DNA from: Bacteroidota bacterium | GTDB taxonomy: Bacteria; Bacteroidota; Bacteroidia; Chitinophagales; Chitinophagaceae | DNA length: 64,000 nt | Assembly (NCBI GenBank): GCA_030706735.1 | Contig: JAUZNZ010000004.1 | Coordinates: 62,001-126,000, forward strand | Direction: 5' to 3' | In this document: piece by piece, positions 52,382 to 61,988 of the stretch | Layout: each line of letters begins with the position of its first letter | Numbering within the stretch: position 1 is the first letter of the stretch | The notes under the pieces: generated by a model | The model's database searches: none | Told to the model about the DNA's origin: nothing | Seen by the model: the letters and a program-made list of their open reading frames with translations, nothing else | Position numbers and translations under genes: made by a program

Positions 52382-55300
52382 ATGAGAAAGATTAACCACT
52401 TCCCGCGATTTCTGCTGACGCTCATCGTCGCGCTGGCGCTCATGAGAACGGCATCGGCGCAGGTGGATATCAAGGTGAATATATTTCCGCCCTATCCGTC
52501 CAAGGTCACGGACTATACGTCCCACCCCCAGCAGGTATTGATCGTACTGCGCAGCCTGAGTAATCTCGCGCAGGATATTCAACTGCGTGGGACCATTACC
52601 GGGGACAACGGCATTGTCCTGCGCGTGGATCCGCACTACAAAAGCCCCTTGCCGATCCACCTTAACGGGGGAGAAACCAGGAACCTCAACGCCGGCGATA
52701 TCAGCCAGCTCTTCGATTATAATGATCTCGATTTTACAGGGATTACCAAAGAGAATGTGCTCCGTGGCAACGGCCTGCCGGAGGGCAATTACCAGGTTTG
52801 CGTACAGGCCTTCAATTATAACAGCAACCAGCCTCTTTCCTCCGGACAGCCCATGGGATGCAGCAATTCTTTCCCCGTAACCAGCGTGGAGCCCCCGATC
52901 ATTCTCACGCCATTTAACGACCAGCCCGTCTCGGCCCTTACCACGCAAAATTTTGTCATCAGCTGGACCACGCCCGCCGGGGCGCCCCCTTCTACACAAT
53001 ACACCGTCAGCATGGTGGAGATCCTGGATAACCGCAGCCCGAACGATGCCATCAATACCGCTACGAGCCCGCTCTTTTTTCAGCAAACGGTCAACGCATC
53101 CAACCTGCTTCTCTATGGTCCGGCCATGCCCTCCCTGACGCCCGGCCGCCGCTATGCTCTCCTGGTTGCGGCCAGGGATCCATTCAACAGTGTCACCTTT
53201 CGCAATAACGGACGCAGCGAGCCCATCGGGTTCATCTACGGGGACACGACCGGCACGGCCCACGGAGGAACCCCCTCCAGCCCCAATGCAGGCAATGGCA
53301 ATCTGCCGTCGCAAACCGCAAAGGGAAGGCTGACCTGGTATTACCGGCAATCGGAGGAAACGGCCCCGGCTGCCAAGACCGTATTCACCGCCCCTTCCGG
53401 CACGCTCACGGCCATGGGCAACCTCCCAAATGACGCCAAAATGATCGTGAATGCCACGCTCACCGATCCTACCTTCGTCGCCGGCGTCAAGCCCACGCTG
53501 CAGGCCCTGTCCAACGCCGCCCTCCCGAACGCTGCCGCAGCCCCCAACCCCGCAACCCTCAACACGGTCTCTCTCGTCTCTCTGAAGACCGCAAAACCCG
53601 CTTCCCCGACGGCGCCATCCACTACGCAACAGATCTCCGCCCTGAAGCCCCTTGCGATCAGCCTGGTCGGTACGGGGCTCGGCTCCCTCATCACGACGAA
53701 TGATCCGGCATTCTTCAATTCCTATGGCAGGGAAGCGCATCCGATGGCCGGCACGATCATCAAATTATTGGCTACCGATGCCACGATACCCGGCTCCGCG
53801 CCGCAATTAGCCGGAACGGCGACGACCGACGATCAGGGTAATTTTCAACTCAGCTTTATTCCGCCCGCTGCATTCGCGAACGGTCATCGCTTCACATTCA
53901 ACCTGAGCGTGCAGGATAATTATTTTGCCATCCCCGACATTTCTTTCACGCTTCCCTCCGCCGCGTCCCCCTCCGCCGCCGCCACGTCCAGCGCCTCCCC
54001 CGCCATCGACCTCGGCGAGATCAGGGCGCTTGCCAATACCTTTCGTCTCCTGGCTTTTGCGGACGACGATGCCAAGACCGAGATCCCCATGGCAAATATC
54101 AGCGTCTATCGCCGGGCTGATTTCTATTCGTCGAAGCCGGCCTTGAGAACGGAAGGCAATATCGACGGGAATAACCGTGTCATCGAAACGATCGACGGGC
54201 AACCCTATGTAAAAGTTTCCTCCATCAACGATGCCTACACGGGTACCCGCCTGTTCTACAGCAACGGCAACGGGGATGAATATAAGATCAGGGTCATGGC
54301 CCCGAATTTTTCGACGCTCTCCACAAGCATGGCCCTTACGACGGTGCAGACGCACCCTACCAGCCCCCAGACCATTCGTGAAATTTACCAATTGACGGCG
54401 GCGCCGACGACCTTCACCGGTTCCGTTTCCCAAACCACGGGTGGTCAGATTAAGCAGGCGATCCCGGGGGCAGTCGTCACCCTCTACCTGACCAATGAGT
54501 CCTACGCAGCAGCTATGGCCCAGGGTTCCAATAAAATAATCCCCTTCGCCGCGCAACGCGTAACCCCATCGCTCGCAAGCCCGTCCCTCGTAACTCCGCG
54601 TCCGGGAACCCCGCCTCCCGCATCCCCGTCCCCTGCATCCGGCGCCCTCCTGAAAGCGTCCGTGAACACGCCCGTCAGTCTGGTAAGCGGTCTTGTCCAA
54701 GATCTTCACGCCGGTCAGATGAGTGCCTCGACCGACTCAGCCGGCGCTTTCACCATCTCCAATGTTCCCGTGAACGCCGATCCGATGCACTACATCATTC
54801 GCGTGCCGGGTAGCAATCTCACCGACACCGGCACGATACAACTGACCACAAAGGGCGCCATCGCCCGGATAGATTACGTATTCAATTTCATCGCGTATGC
54901 AGTGACCGGCAGGGTAGTGGATGAAAATAGGCAACCCATCCCCAACGCCATCCTCCACTGGGCATCGGGCGGCAGCCCTTTTCCCGCCAACTCCGACGGA
55001 TATTATGCTACGACCGATAAGGCAGGCGCCGACACCCTGATCGCACACGCCCTGGGGTTCCGGGACCAACGCCTGCCGGTAACCATTAACCGTCCCCTGC
55101 TGGCAATGGATCCGCCGGTCGCTACGGCTGGCTCCGGCGCCAGCCAAACGTCAATGCAGATCGTGATGGTCAAACCGGCTTCCCCAACTTCTACCTTTCT
55201 CACCGCGGTGCAAACCACGCCCGCCTACAAGCAATCGATCGCCCAGGGCAACCCGATGGATCCGGCCAGTTTCGGATTCACGTCGAAGTCCACTGCGGCA

Positions 55301-58300
55301 GCCGCCTGGGCGAACTCCGTACTGCAGCCGCAGGATAATCCCGGCGGGGCCGTATCCCTTCCGGATATTATAATGAAGAAGAATATAGGCCGCATGCTGC
55401 TCACCGTACGCGATGCCAAAACCGGCAGCCCGCTGGCCGGCGCAGCCATACGCATCGACGGCACCGACTCCGTCGAGATCACGGGATCGGACGGTAACCG
55501 CTATATCCAGGGACCGGCAGGCGATCTCCAACTCATCGTGTCCGGGCCTACCGGTTCAGCCTATGCGCCGCAGGAAGTGGCACTGACAGTCAACGAGTCG
55601 GATACCGCTAAAAAGGTTGTCTCCCTGGCTCCCGGCGTGAAGGTTTCCGGGCAGGTCACGGCTTCCGGAAAACCGCTGAGCGGCGCCACCGTGGCCGTCG
55701 ACGGCCTGGATTATTTGCAGGCGACCACCGACGGCGGCGGCCACTATACGCTCATCGTGTCCCGCGACACGTCCTATACCTTCAAGGCAGCCATGAGAGG
55801 TTACGTATCCTCGGTTCCCAAAACCCAATCCTTCAGCGCGGACGGCACACTCGATTTCTCGCTGGGAACCGCCTCCTTTAATATTAGCAAGCTCCTGGGT
55901 TTCCCGGTGCAAATCGATAAGATCACAGATGAAACGGGCAGCTCTGCCCGCAAACGGCTGAACGGTTCCTTCATCGATCTGCCGGGCAATGCCGTCTTTT
56001 CCGCAAGGCCGGGCGCCTCGCTCTCCTTCTCTAACCTGGAGGTCGATATTGTCAATAATATCGCCGTCCCTGTCGGCGGACTCGTTACGACCGACGCGAC
56101 GGAACTCCCGCTGAAGGCCTTCAACTTCCTGCCGCTAAAGCTCGGCAACAACGGCAGCCAGCTCATCGTCAGGCAAACGGCAGGTGACGGCACGGCGGGT
56201 CAGTTGGAAGGCATGGCCGCCATCGATTATTCCTCCTTCATGCCTCCCGGCATCGCCCCATACATGGACGCTTCCATGCATCAATACGTTCAGACCGCGG
56301 GCGCCGGCTCTCCGCAATCCACCGCCGTGCTGCCTAGCAACGGCAATCTCACGGCAAGCGCCCTCTCGGTTACTGGCACAGGAACGCAGAGCTTCAATCT
56401 CTACGGCTTTACCGTGACCCTGGATCTCGCCGGCAGTTCCGTGAAAGCGGACGGCCTCCATTTGCAAGGCAGTGTGAGCCTGGGCAGCATTCCCCTGCTT
56501 GGCAATACGACTTTCCGCATTCAGGATCTTTGGGTGGGCACAGGCGGATATGTCAGCGGCGTCAAAGTGAACATGAGCCCCGCACCGACCTTCTCCATCG
56601 CCGGCTGGGGGGCGACGCTGACCGGGCTCTCCTTCAACGACAACGGGTTCAGCGTAAGCGGCCATCTCAACGTGCAGATCCCGGGCTCGCAGGCCTCCGA
56701 GGTCGATTTTGCCAACCTCAGCATTTCCACCGATCAGCTCTACGGCGGCTCTTTCACCATACCATCCGCCGGGATCGACGTATTCGGGATCGTAAAGTTC
56801 GTGGCCGGGCCCACGCCCCTGAGTTTCGGCAGGCTGGGTTCTTCCAATGTATACTATATCGGCGGCTCAGGGACGGTACAGTTCCCCTCCTTATTCGGGA
56901 ATATGGCTTTACAGTTCTTCCAGATTCAGACCAATGGACAATTCGCCGCTACCGTCCAAACGAATATCAATGAGAATTTCTTCGACGTGGCCCAGGTGGC
57001 GATCACCGATATCAACTTTCATACGAACAATGGGGTAGGAGTGGACGTGGACGGCAATTTCCTCCTCAACGCCATCCCCTTCGTCAAGGCCACCGTGGGA
57101 GGGGTTCACTTCGGCACCGGGGGCTCCGTAAGCGTCAACCAACTGGGTCTCAGTTTCAGTATGGTGGGTATTGCCAGTGTATCGGCCAATCTCGATTTCG
57201 TGAACCAGCCCGATAAGCGGGGGTTTTCGGGCAGCGGCAGCATCACGATCGCCGGTTTGCCGGGCGCCAACGTATCATTCAGCTATTTCAAAGTGCCCAA
57301 TGGAATATCGGTATCCGCCTTCTTCCAGGCGAATGTGATCATTCCCGTGGCCGGGATATTTTCGATCAATAACCCGGGAGGGGGCTTTAGCCTCAACACG
57401 GGCGACGGCAGCTGGTCGGTCACGATCACAGGGGACGCTTCCGTAACAGGGCTCGGCACGGCCGTAAGCGTGGCTAATATAAACGTGACCGTGACCAACG
57501 GACCCGTGATCCAGGGTTCCGCGAATCTCCAGGTATTCACCCTCAATCTGGCCAAGGCCAGCATGGTGGTCGATATCCCCAAGTCCTTGCTCAATATTTC
57601 ATTTAACGCCGGCATCGACCTGATCCCACAGGTGATCACGGCCCAGGGCTCGGGAACCTTCGTATTGTCCGGCGCGAAGAACGATACGTATTTCATGATC
57701 GCCGCGGCCTATCATTCCTCACTATTGGGCATATTCGACGAGAACGCCAATATCGCCGCGGGCTGGGGCCTGAATATCGCCAATCACCCGGAATACAGCC
57801 AATTTACCGGCTTCATTCCCATGCCTGCCGACGGGGTCCTGCGAGGGGTCTATCTCAATGCCAATTCGAACATCAGCTTTACGGCAACGGGCGATATCTA
57901 CATCGCCAAGGGCTCGATCTGGTATAAGAATTCCGGCGCGGTGGTCATCAGCATGGGCATCGGCTCCTCGGATTACGACCTGAGCGTGGCCGCTTTATGG
58001 GATTGCGGCGGCTCCCTGTCCATTTCCCCGTTTGGCCAGATCGCCAGCCTGGACATCGGCTCCTCCGCAAGCATCGATCTACGGTATACGGGCGGATGTT
58101 TCTCTGCCGGTGCGAAACTGGCTGCACATCTTTCGGCAAGCATCGGCAACTGCGACGATAACTGCTTCACCGGATTGTGCATGCACGATCTGGGGCCCAT
58201 CAGCGGTGTCGTGCCCGAAGGAGGCAAGATCTGCGCGTATCCGAGCCTGGACGTCGGATACGACTGCGGCAGCGGATTTCATTTATCGATCGATCTATAA
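52382..58300 (+). CDS. Giant surface protein, TANFOR-like N-terminus and Cys-rich C-terminus
   Basis: A 1972-residue exported protein. The N-terminal 170 residues after the signal peptide (NIFPPYPSKVTDYTSH, GDNGIVLRVDPHYKSPLPIH, LPEGNYQVCVQAFN) resemble the TANFOR module of Bacteroidota. An FnIII-like segment follows, then a Pro/Ala/Ser-rich stretch. Four carboxypeptidase-regulatory-like domains start near 678, 838 (VTGRVVDENRQPIPNA), 1002 and 1085. The remaining 800 residues are repetitive beta-strand sequence (for example FSVSGHLNVQIPGSQASEV). The last 110 residues hold seven Cys. No T9SS sorting domain is seen. It starts ten bases after the beta-barrel gene. Confidence 0.78.
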   Translation: MRKINHFPRFLLTLIVALALMRTASAQVDIKVNIFPPYPSKVTDYTSHPQQVLIVLRSLSNLAQDIQLRGTITGDNGIVLRVDPHYKSPLPIHLNGGETRNLNAGDISQLFDYNDLDFTGITKENVLRGNGLPEGNYQVCVQAFNYNSNQPLSSGQPMGCSNSFPVTSVEPPIILTPFNDQPVSALTTQNFVISWTTPAGAPPSTQYTVSMVEILDNRSPNDAINTATSPLFFQQTVNASNLLLYGPAMPSLTPGRRYALLVAARDPFNSVTFRNNGRSEPIGFIYGDTTGTAHGGTPSSPNAGNGNLPSQTAKGRLTWYYRQSEETAPAAKTVFTAPSGTLTAMGNLPNDAKMIVNATLTDPTFVAGVKPTLQALSNAALPNAAAAPNPATLNTVSLVSLKTAKPASPTAPSTTQQISALKPLAISLVGTGLGSLITTNDPAFFNSYGREAHPMAGTIIKLLATDATIPGSAPQLAGTATTDDQGNFQLSFIPPAAFANGHRFTFNLSVQDNYFAIPDISFTLPSAASPSAAATSSASPAIDLGEIRALANTFRLLAFADDDAKTEIPMANISVYRRADFYSSKPALRTEGNIDGNNRVIETIDGQPYVKVSSINDAYTGTRLFYSNGNGDEYKIRVMAPNFSTLSTSMALTTVQTHPTSPQTIREIYQLTAAPTTFTGSVSQTTGGQIKQAIPGAVVTLYLTNESYAAAMAQGSNKIIPFAAQRVTPSLASPSLVTPRPGTPPPASPSPASGALLKASVNTPVSLVSGLVQDLHAGQMSASTDSAGAFTISNVPVNADPMHYIIRVPGSNLTDTGTIQLTTKGAIARIDYVFNFIAYAVTGRVVDENRQPIPNAILHWASGGSPFPANSDGYYATTDKAGADTLIAHALGFRDQRLPVTINRPLLAMDPPVATAGSGASQTSMQIVMVKPASPTSTFLTAVQTTPAYKQSIAQGNPMDPASFGFTSKSTAAAAWANSVLQPQDNPGGAVSLPDIIMKKNIGRMLLTVRDAKTGSPLAGAAIRIDGTDSVEITGSDGNRYIQGPAGDLQLIVSGPTGSAYAPQEVALTVNESDTAKKVVSLAPGVKVSGQVTASGKPLSGATVAVDGLDYLQATTDGGGHYTLIVSRDTSYTFKAAMRGYVSSVPKTQSFSADGTLDFSLGTASFNISKLLGFPVQIDKITDETGSSARKRLNGSFIDLPGNAVFSARPGASLSFSNLEVDIVNNIAVPVGGLVTTDATELPLKAFNFLPLKLGNNGSQLIVRQTAGDGTAGQLEGMAAIDYSSFMPPGIAPYMDASMHQYVQTAGAGSPQSTAVLPSNGNLTASALSVTGTGTQSFNLYGFTVTLDLAGSSVKADGLHLQGSVSLGSIPLLGNTTFRIQDLWVGTGGYVSGVKVNMSPAPTFSIAGWGATLTGLSFNDNGFSVSGHLNVQIPGSQASEVDFANLSISTDQLYGGSFTIPSAGIDVFGIVKFVAGPTPLSFGRLGSSNVYYIGGSGTVQFPSLFGNMALQFFQIQTNGQFAATVQTNINENFFDVAQVAITDINFHTNNGVGVDVDGNFLLNAIPFVKATVGGVHFGTGGSVSVNQLGLSFSMVGIASVSANLDFVNQPDKRGFSGSGSITIAGLPGANVSFSYFKVPNGISVSAFFQANVIIPVAGIFSINNPGGGFSLNTGDGSWSVTITGDASVTGLGTAVSVANINVTVTNGPVIQGSANLQVFTLNLAKASMVVDIPKSLLNISFNAGIDLIPQVITAQGSGTFVLSGAKNDTYFMIAAAYHSSLLGIFDENANIAAGWGLNIANHPEYSQFTGFIPMPADGVLRGVYLNANSNISFTATGDIYIAKGSIWYKNSGAVVISMGIGSSDYDLSVAALWDCGGSLSISPFGQIASLDIGSSASIDLRYTGGCFSAGAKLAAHLSASIGNCDDNCFTGLCMHDLGPISGVVPEGGKICAYPSLDVGYDCGSGFHLSIDL

Positions 58301-58317
58301 CCGTGAATAGTATCATC

Positions 58318-60390
58318 ATGAACCGACTAGTAACCTATTTCCTCCTGCCGGCATGGCTGATATCCGGCTCATTCACAGGGAAGGCGCAGGATCAGGCAGA
58401 CCGCAATCAACTCCCGCTTTTCAATTCGGCAAACGGCCCCGTCATCCTATTCGGCGGCAGCAGCATCAAGGCTTCGGGCAAGGATGCTAAAGGAGTGCAA
58501 TATGCGCTTTTCCGGTCGGAAGTGAACGGCGGTGCACAGAAACAGATCGCCCTGCCCGGAATGGTCGCGAGTCTCGCGGCTTTTAAGAAGGCTGTCGGCG
58601 CCTCCGTTATCGCACAATTGGAACAGCAATTAAAGCTTGGTTCGGAGACGGCGCTTTGGAGCTATCTTCAGCAGCATCCCGACCTGTCCTCCTATGGCCT
58701 GGCCTCATTCAATATTCCGTTCCGCGCCGCGATGGGTGCAGCCTATATCGACGAAGAGGTCAGGACGCTAAAAGGCAGGACCTACCTGTATACGATCGGT
58801 ATAACCATGCCTGGCCAGGCCGCCACGAATGCCAGGTCGACCATCACGATAGGCCAGGCGCCGGATTTTGCCCGTCCGCAATTGACGCTGTCCGGCGCAA
58901 GGGATTCGATGGTCACGCTGCAGTGGAAAATGGTGGCGCACCGGGATATTCCTTATCTCGCGACCGTATTCAGACAAACCGGGGGGAGAGGGGATTTCGT
59001 CAGGCTCTCCTCCAGGATCCTCGCCAAACAACGCGGGGATACGATCAGTTTCCGCTTTTCCGAAAAGGTATATGGGCACAGCGCGTACCGCTATTTCATC
59101 CGGCCCGCGGATCTGCTCGACAATGCAGGGACCCTCAATTCCGACACGGCCGCCGTCGTGGCCGCCAATTTCCACAAGCTTCCCCTGCTCACCGACCTGA
59201 AAGCCAGGGATACCCTCAACGCGATCCTGCTCAGTTGGCGCACCCTGCCGATCGATCCCCTGATCACCGGTATCGAGATTTGGCGCTCCCGCGATGTACG
59301 CGGCGATTTCGTGGTGCTGGATACGGTCAGTCCGCTGTCCCATGCCTACACGGACAGACGCCTCGTTCCGCATGTGGCATACTACTATCGACTGTGCGTT
59401 CTGCATGCCGGCAGGCAGGAACAAAATGATCGTTTCTTTGCGACGGTCAGCGCGAGCCAGCAAAAGACCTCCCGCGTCCCCGACGCCCCATATGGCCTCA
59501 GCGCCCAAACCACTGCCCGGGGCGTCCGCGTGGCCTGGCAACCGATCGACGATCCGGATCTCTATGCCTACTATGTCTATCGGGGTACTTCGCTGAATTC
59601 GAAATGTCAGGTCATCTCACCCGCGCTTACCGATACGGTATTCACCGATACCGCCTCCAACCTCAGCAGCGCAACGGCCTATGTCTACGCAGTGAAGGCG
59701 GTAACCACCAGCAGCAAGGAAAGCCCCTTCTCCGGCAAAGTGTCGGCACACCTGCCCAAAGGAAAAGAAAGGCCATTGACGCCCGGCGGGATCCGCCTGA
59801 GCCCAAGGCCCGGCGCCCTCTATATCGAGTGGGACGATACGAAGAAGAATGACCCGGCCATATTGGGATATCTTCTGTATAAGCGCAAGGCCGCCAAAAC
59901 GCCCTTGCAGTACGACGGAGGCAAGCCTGCCTCCTACGAAGCGACCCGTTTAGGTCTTTCCCTCGCTGTCAACGGCCTCATTACAGTACCCTATTTTGAA
60001 GACAGCCTCCCCCGCTACGGAGAGAAGGTCGATTACCTTGTATCTGCGGTAGATCAGTTCGGAACCGAAAGCGGCCTTTCGCCCGTAGCGTCCTCCGCGC
60101 GCCTGGGTAACCTGGAGCGCAAGCCTCCGTCCCGCGTGCTGGCACGAACCACCGCAGGCGGGATCACCCTGCAATGGGAACAGGCCGATATGGCGGGCAT
60201 AGAAGGTTTTGTCATCTACCGCCGTACGGTCAGGGAGCATGCCTCGCGGAAAATTGCGCGGGTCCCCGGCGGCATCACCCAATTCACGGACAAGCAGACC
60301 GCACAGGGTAATCTGTATGTGTACACGATCACGGCCCTCACCGACGCAGGCGAAACCTCGCCAAGCGAGGAACGCACGGTCAGAAAATAA
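58318..60390 (+). CDS. Secreted fibronectin type III repeat protein
   Basis: A 690-residue exported protein with a signal peptide ending near GKAQ. After a globular N-terminal part (about 30-200) there are about five FnIII-like modules; typical are VTLQWKMVAHRDIPYLATVF, AILLSWRTLPIDPLITGIEIWRS, GVRVAWQPIDDPDLYAYYVYRG, LYIEWDDTKKNDP and ITLQWEQADMAGIEGFVIYR. It ends on a strand with no sorting domain. It starts 17 bases after the giant-protein stop. ATG 58318 is preferred because the longer frame to 58177 overlaps that gene and lacks a signal. Confidence 0.78.
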   Translation: MNRLVTYFLLPAWLISGSFTGKAQDQADRNQLPLFNSANGPVILFGGSSIKASGKDAKGVQYALFRSEVNGGAQKQIALPGMVASLAAFKKAVGASVIAQLEQQLKLGSETALWSYLQQHPDLSSYGLASFNIPFRAAMGAAYIDEEVRTLKGRTYLYTIGITMPGQAATNARSTITIGQAPDFARPQLTLSGARDSMVTLQWKMVAHRDIPYLATVFRQTGGRGDFVRLSSRILAKQRGDTISFRFSEKVYGHSAYRYFIRPADLLDNAGTLNSDTAAVVAANFHKLPLLTDLKARDTLNAILLSWRTLPIDPLITGIEIWRSRDVRGDFVVLDTVSPLSHAYTDRRLVPHVAYYYRLCVLHAGRQEQNDRFFATVSASQQKTSRVPDAPYGLSAQTTARGVRVAWQPIDDPDLYAYYVYRGTSLNSKCQVISPALTDTVFTDTASNLSSATAYVYAVKAVTTSSKESPFSGKVSAHLPKGKERPLTPGGIRLSPRPGALYIEWDDTKKNDPAILGYLLYKRKAAKTPLQYDGGKPASYEATRLGLSLAVNGLITVPYFEDSLPRYGEKVDYLVSAVDQFGTESGLSPVASSARLGNLERKPPSRVLARTTAGGITLQWEQADMAGIEGFVIYRRTVREHASRKIARVPGGITQFTDKQTAQGNLYVYTITALTDAGETSPSEERTVRK

Positions 60391-60400
60391 TACGAAATCC

Positions 60401-61366
60401 ATGAGACATCTTCCTTTCCCGATCCGCATCACCTTCGCAGTCCGCGCCTTCCGCGTCAGCTTCGCCGTCTTCGCCGCCCTCGCCCTCGGCGCCCTCCTCA
60501 TGAGCGGTTGCGCCAAGCAATTCAATATGAACGACAGGTCCCTAAAGCTCCGCATCGATAGCATCTCTCCGGCCAGCGGTCCGGCCGGCACCCCCGTCCT
60601 GATCTACGGAACGGGTTTCTCCGACCACGCATCGCTGAATAAAGTGATGTTTATCCACCCCCTCTTCGTCGCACAGGTGGATACCAATGCATCCTTCAAC
60701 GTACTGCGCGTCTATGTGCCGAACTCGGCCTACGGCGGCTCCGGCCCGGTGTCGATCGTCGTCGACGGCGACTCGGCGGTCGGGCCGGTCTTTACCTACA
60801 CGGCCCTCGCTCCGGTTCCCGTTATCAGCAGCGTGGTCTACAATGGCGTCTTTGCCATCCAGGGCCAGAATTTCGATTCCCTCGGATCGGTGGTCAGCAT
60901 CGGGGGACAGGTAACCCCGGGATTCACCTACCAGAATAACGGAAATGGCGCCGGCGCCTTGATAAAACTGAACTACTCCCCACCCGCAGCCCTCGACAAT
61001 CCCGCCGACGTCACCGTGACGGTCCGGTCCCAGGTAAGCAACACCTATCCTTTTCTTTTTTATCCAAGGATCGGCAAATTCAGTCCCGATACGGTGAAAG
61101 CGAATTCCCCGCTCACCGTGACAGGTACCCTTTTCGGCAACAGGACGGTCGCCAGCAGCATCCGGGCCTTCTATTACGTTGGCGCCCAGATGATAAAAAC
61201 GTATATGAGCCCGGATCCGACGATCGGTTCCTGGAATACGAACTCCATACAGGTCAACATCCCCAACTACGACACCTACGCCGTGGGAGTGACCCTGATG
61301 AATTTTTATCTCGAGGTCAACGTCGGCGGCAAGACCACCAACAGCGAAGGGCAATATTTCAGGTAG
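60401..61366 (+). CDS. IPT/TIG-domain lipoprotein
   Basis: A 321-residue lipoprotein (LLMSGC lipobox, Cys near 34, after a long Arg-rich N-terminus). Three IPT/TIG-type Ig domains follow: IDSISPASGPAGTPVLIYG with GTGFSD, then VISSVVYNGVFAIQGQNF, then IGKFSPDTVKANSPLTVTG. Such domains mediate protein-protein or carbohydrate contacts at the surface. It starts ten bases after the FnIII gene, so both belong to one operon. Start ATG 60401 is used; an upstream frame to 60209 overlaps the FnIII gene. Confidence 0.75.
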   Translation: MRHLPFPIRITFAVRAFRVSFAVFAALALGALLMSGCAKQFNMNDRSLKLRIDSISPASGPAGTPVLIYGTGFSDHASLNKVMFIHPLFVAQVDTNASFNVLRVYVPNSAYGGSGPVSIVVDGDSAVGPVFTYTALAPVPVISSVVYNGVFAIQGQNFDSLGSVVSIGGQVTPGFTYQNNGNGAGALIKLNYSPPAALDNPADVTVTVRSQVSNTYPFLFYPRIGKFSPDTVKANSPLTVTGTLFGNRTVASSIRAFYYVGAQMIKTYMSPDPTIGSWNTNSIQVNIPNYDTYAVGVTLMNFYLEVNVGGKTTNSEGQYFR

Positions 61367-61467
61367 GAGGGTCGCCGGGGTATCCGCTCAACCAATGAGG
61401 AAAAAATTGCACAATTCCCCTGCCCGCCCGGCATATACCCTTTCTTTAACGATTTCCGGCACTGTTC

Positions 61468-61498
61468 TTGAAAATAGGATAGGAGAAGCATTCATTTG
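61468..61498 (+). promoter_or_regulatory. Candidate promoter of the YtxH gene
   Basis: TTG (61468-61470), 20 bases, TTCATTTG (61491-61498): spacing ideal, one mismatch to TAnnTTTG. ATG is at 61519, leaving a leader of about 15 bases. Confidence 0.5.
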
Positions 61499-61518
61499 AT
61501 CAACTTAAATCTATCGTT

Positions 61519-61821
61519 ATGAGTTTTCAGAAAGTTATGATCGGCGTCCTTTCCGGCGTCGTTGCAGGTGTCGCGATCGGCATCCTGGTCGCACCCGCAG
61601 AAGGAAAAGAAACTCGGAAGAAGATCTCCGATACGGCAGACTCCCTCAAAAAGAAATTGCGGCAACTCCGGGGCATGACCTCTGACGAGCTCGACGAATT
61701 GACGGATATATTTCAAAAAGAGGCCGATGGTCTCAAAGATGACGTTCGCCATCGCGTACTCGACCTCATCAAGGCCGCCAAACAAAAGGGGAACCACATT
61801 AAAGAGCAGGCGTTATCTTAA
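61519..61821 (+). CDS. YtxH-domain protein
   Basis: A 100-residue protein with one N-terminal hydrophobic helix (MIGVLSGVVAGVAIGILVAP) and the YtxH continuation EGKETRKKISDTADSLKKKL, then a charged amphipathic helix. YtxH proteins are small, often stress-induced and membrane-associated. It has its own promoter and terminator. Function in Bacteroidota is unknown. Confidence 0.82.
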   Translation: MSFQKVMIGVLSGVVAGVAIGILVAPAEGKETRKKISDTADSLKKKLRQLRGMTSDELDELTDIFQKEADGLKDDVRHRVLDLIKAAKQKGNHIKEQALS

Positions 61822-61848
61822 GAAGATCCGCCTGGTGTTAATAGGGAT

Positions 61849-61873
61849 GGGGGCCCGCACGGCCCCCTTTTTT
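61849..61873 (+). terminator. Terminator after the YtxH gene
   Basis: Seven-base perfect stem GGGGGCC (61849-61855) and GGCCCCC (61861-61867), five-base loop, then six T residues. It lies 28 bases after the stop. Confidence 0.88.
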
Positions 61874-61883
61874 ATTGGTCTGG

Positions 61884-61949
61884 CCCCGGTTCGTTTTCCC
61901 CTTCGCCCCGGTTCGTTTTCCCCTTCGCCCCAGTTCGTTTTCCCCATCT
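61884..61949. repeat. 22-base tandem repeat, three copies
   Basis: Units at 61884-61905, 61906-61927 and 61928-61949, CCCCGGTTCGTTTTCCCC followed by TTCG or ATCT; the first two are identical. The array sits between the YtxH terminator and the threonine aldolase gene. Confidence 0.75.
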
Positions 61950-61988
61950 CCTCATTTCGGTTTATTTTGCGGGTCTTAAACGACCGAT

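Noticed and set aside
51010-52473. 487-codon open frame on the minus strand
   Set aside because: Antisense to the beta-barrel gene, which has a clear signal peptide and strand pattern in the other direction.
52301-53740. 479-codon open frame on the minus strand
   Set aside because: It lies antisense within the giant surface-protein gene and has no signal, domain or plausible composition; long antisense frames are common at this GC content.
7857-61949. Tandem arrays as CRISPR or transposon ends
   Set aside because: Units are contiguous without spacers, and no transposase, integrase or target-site duplication is near them.
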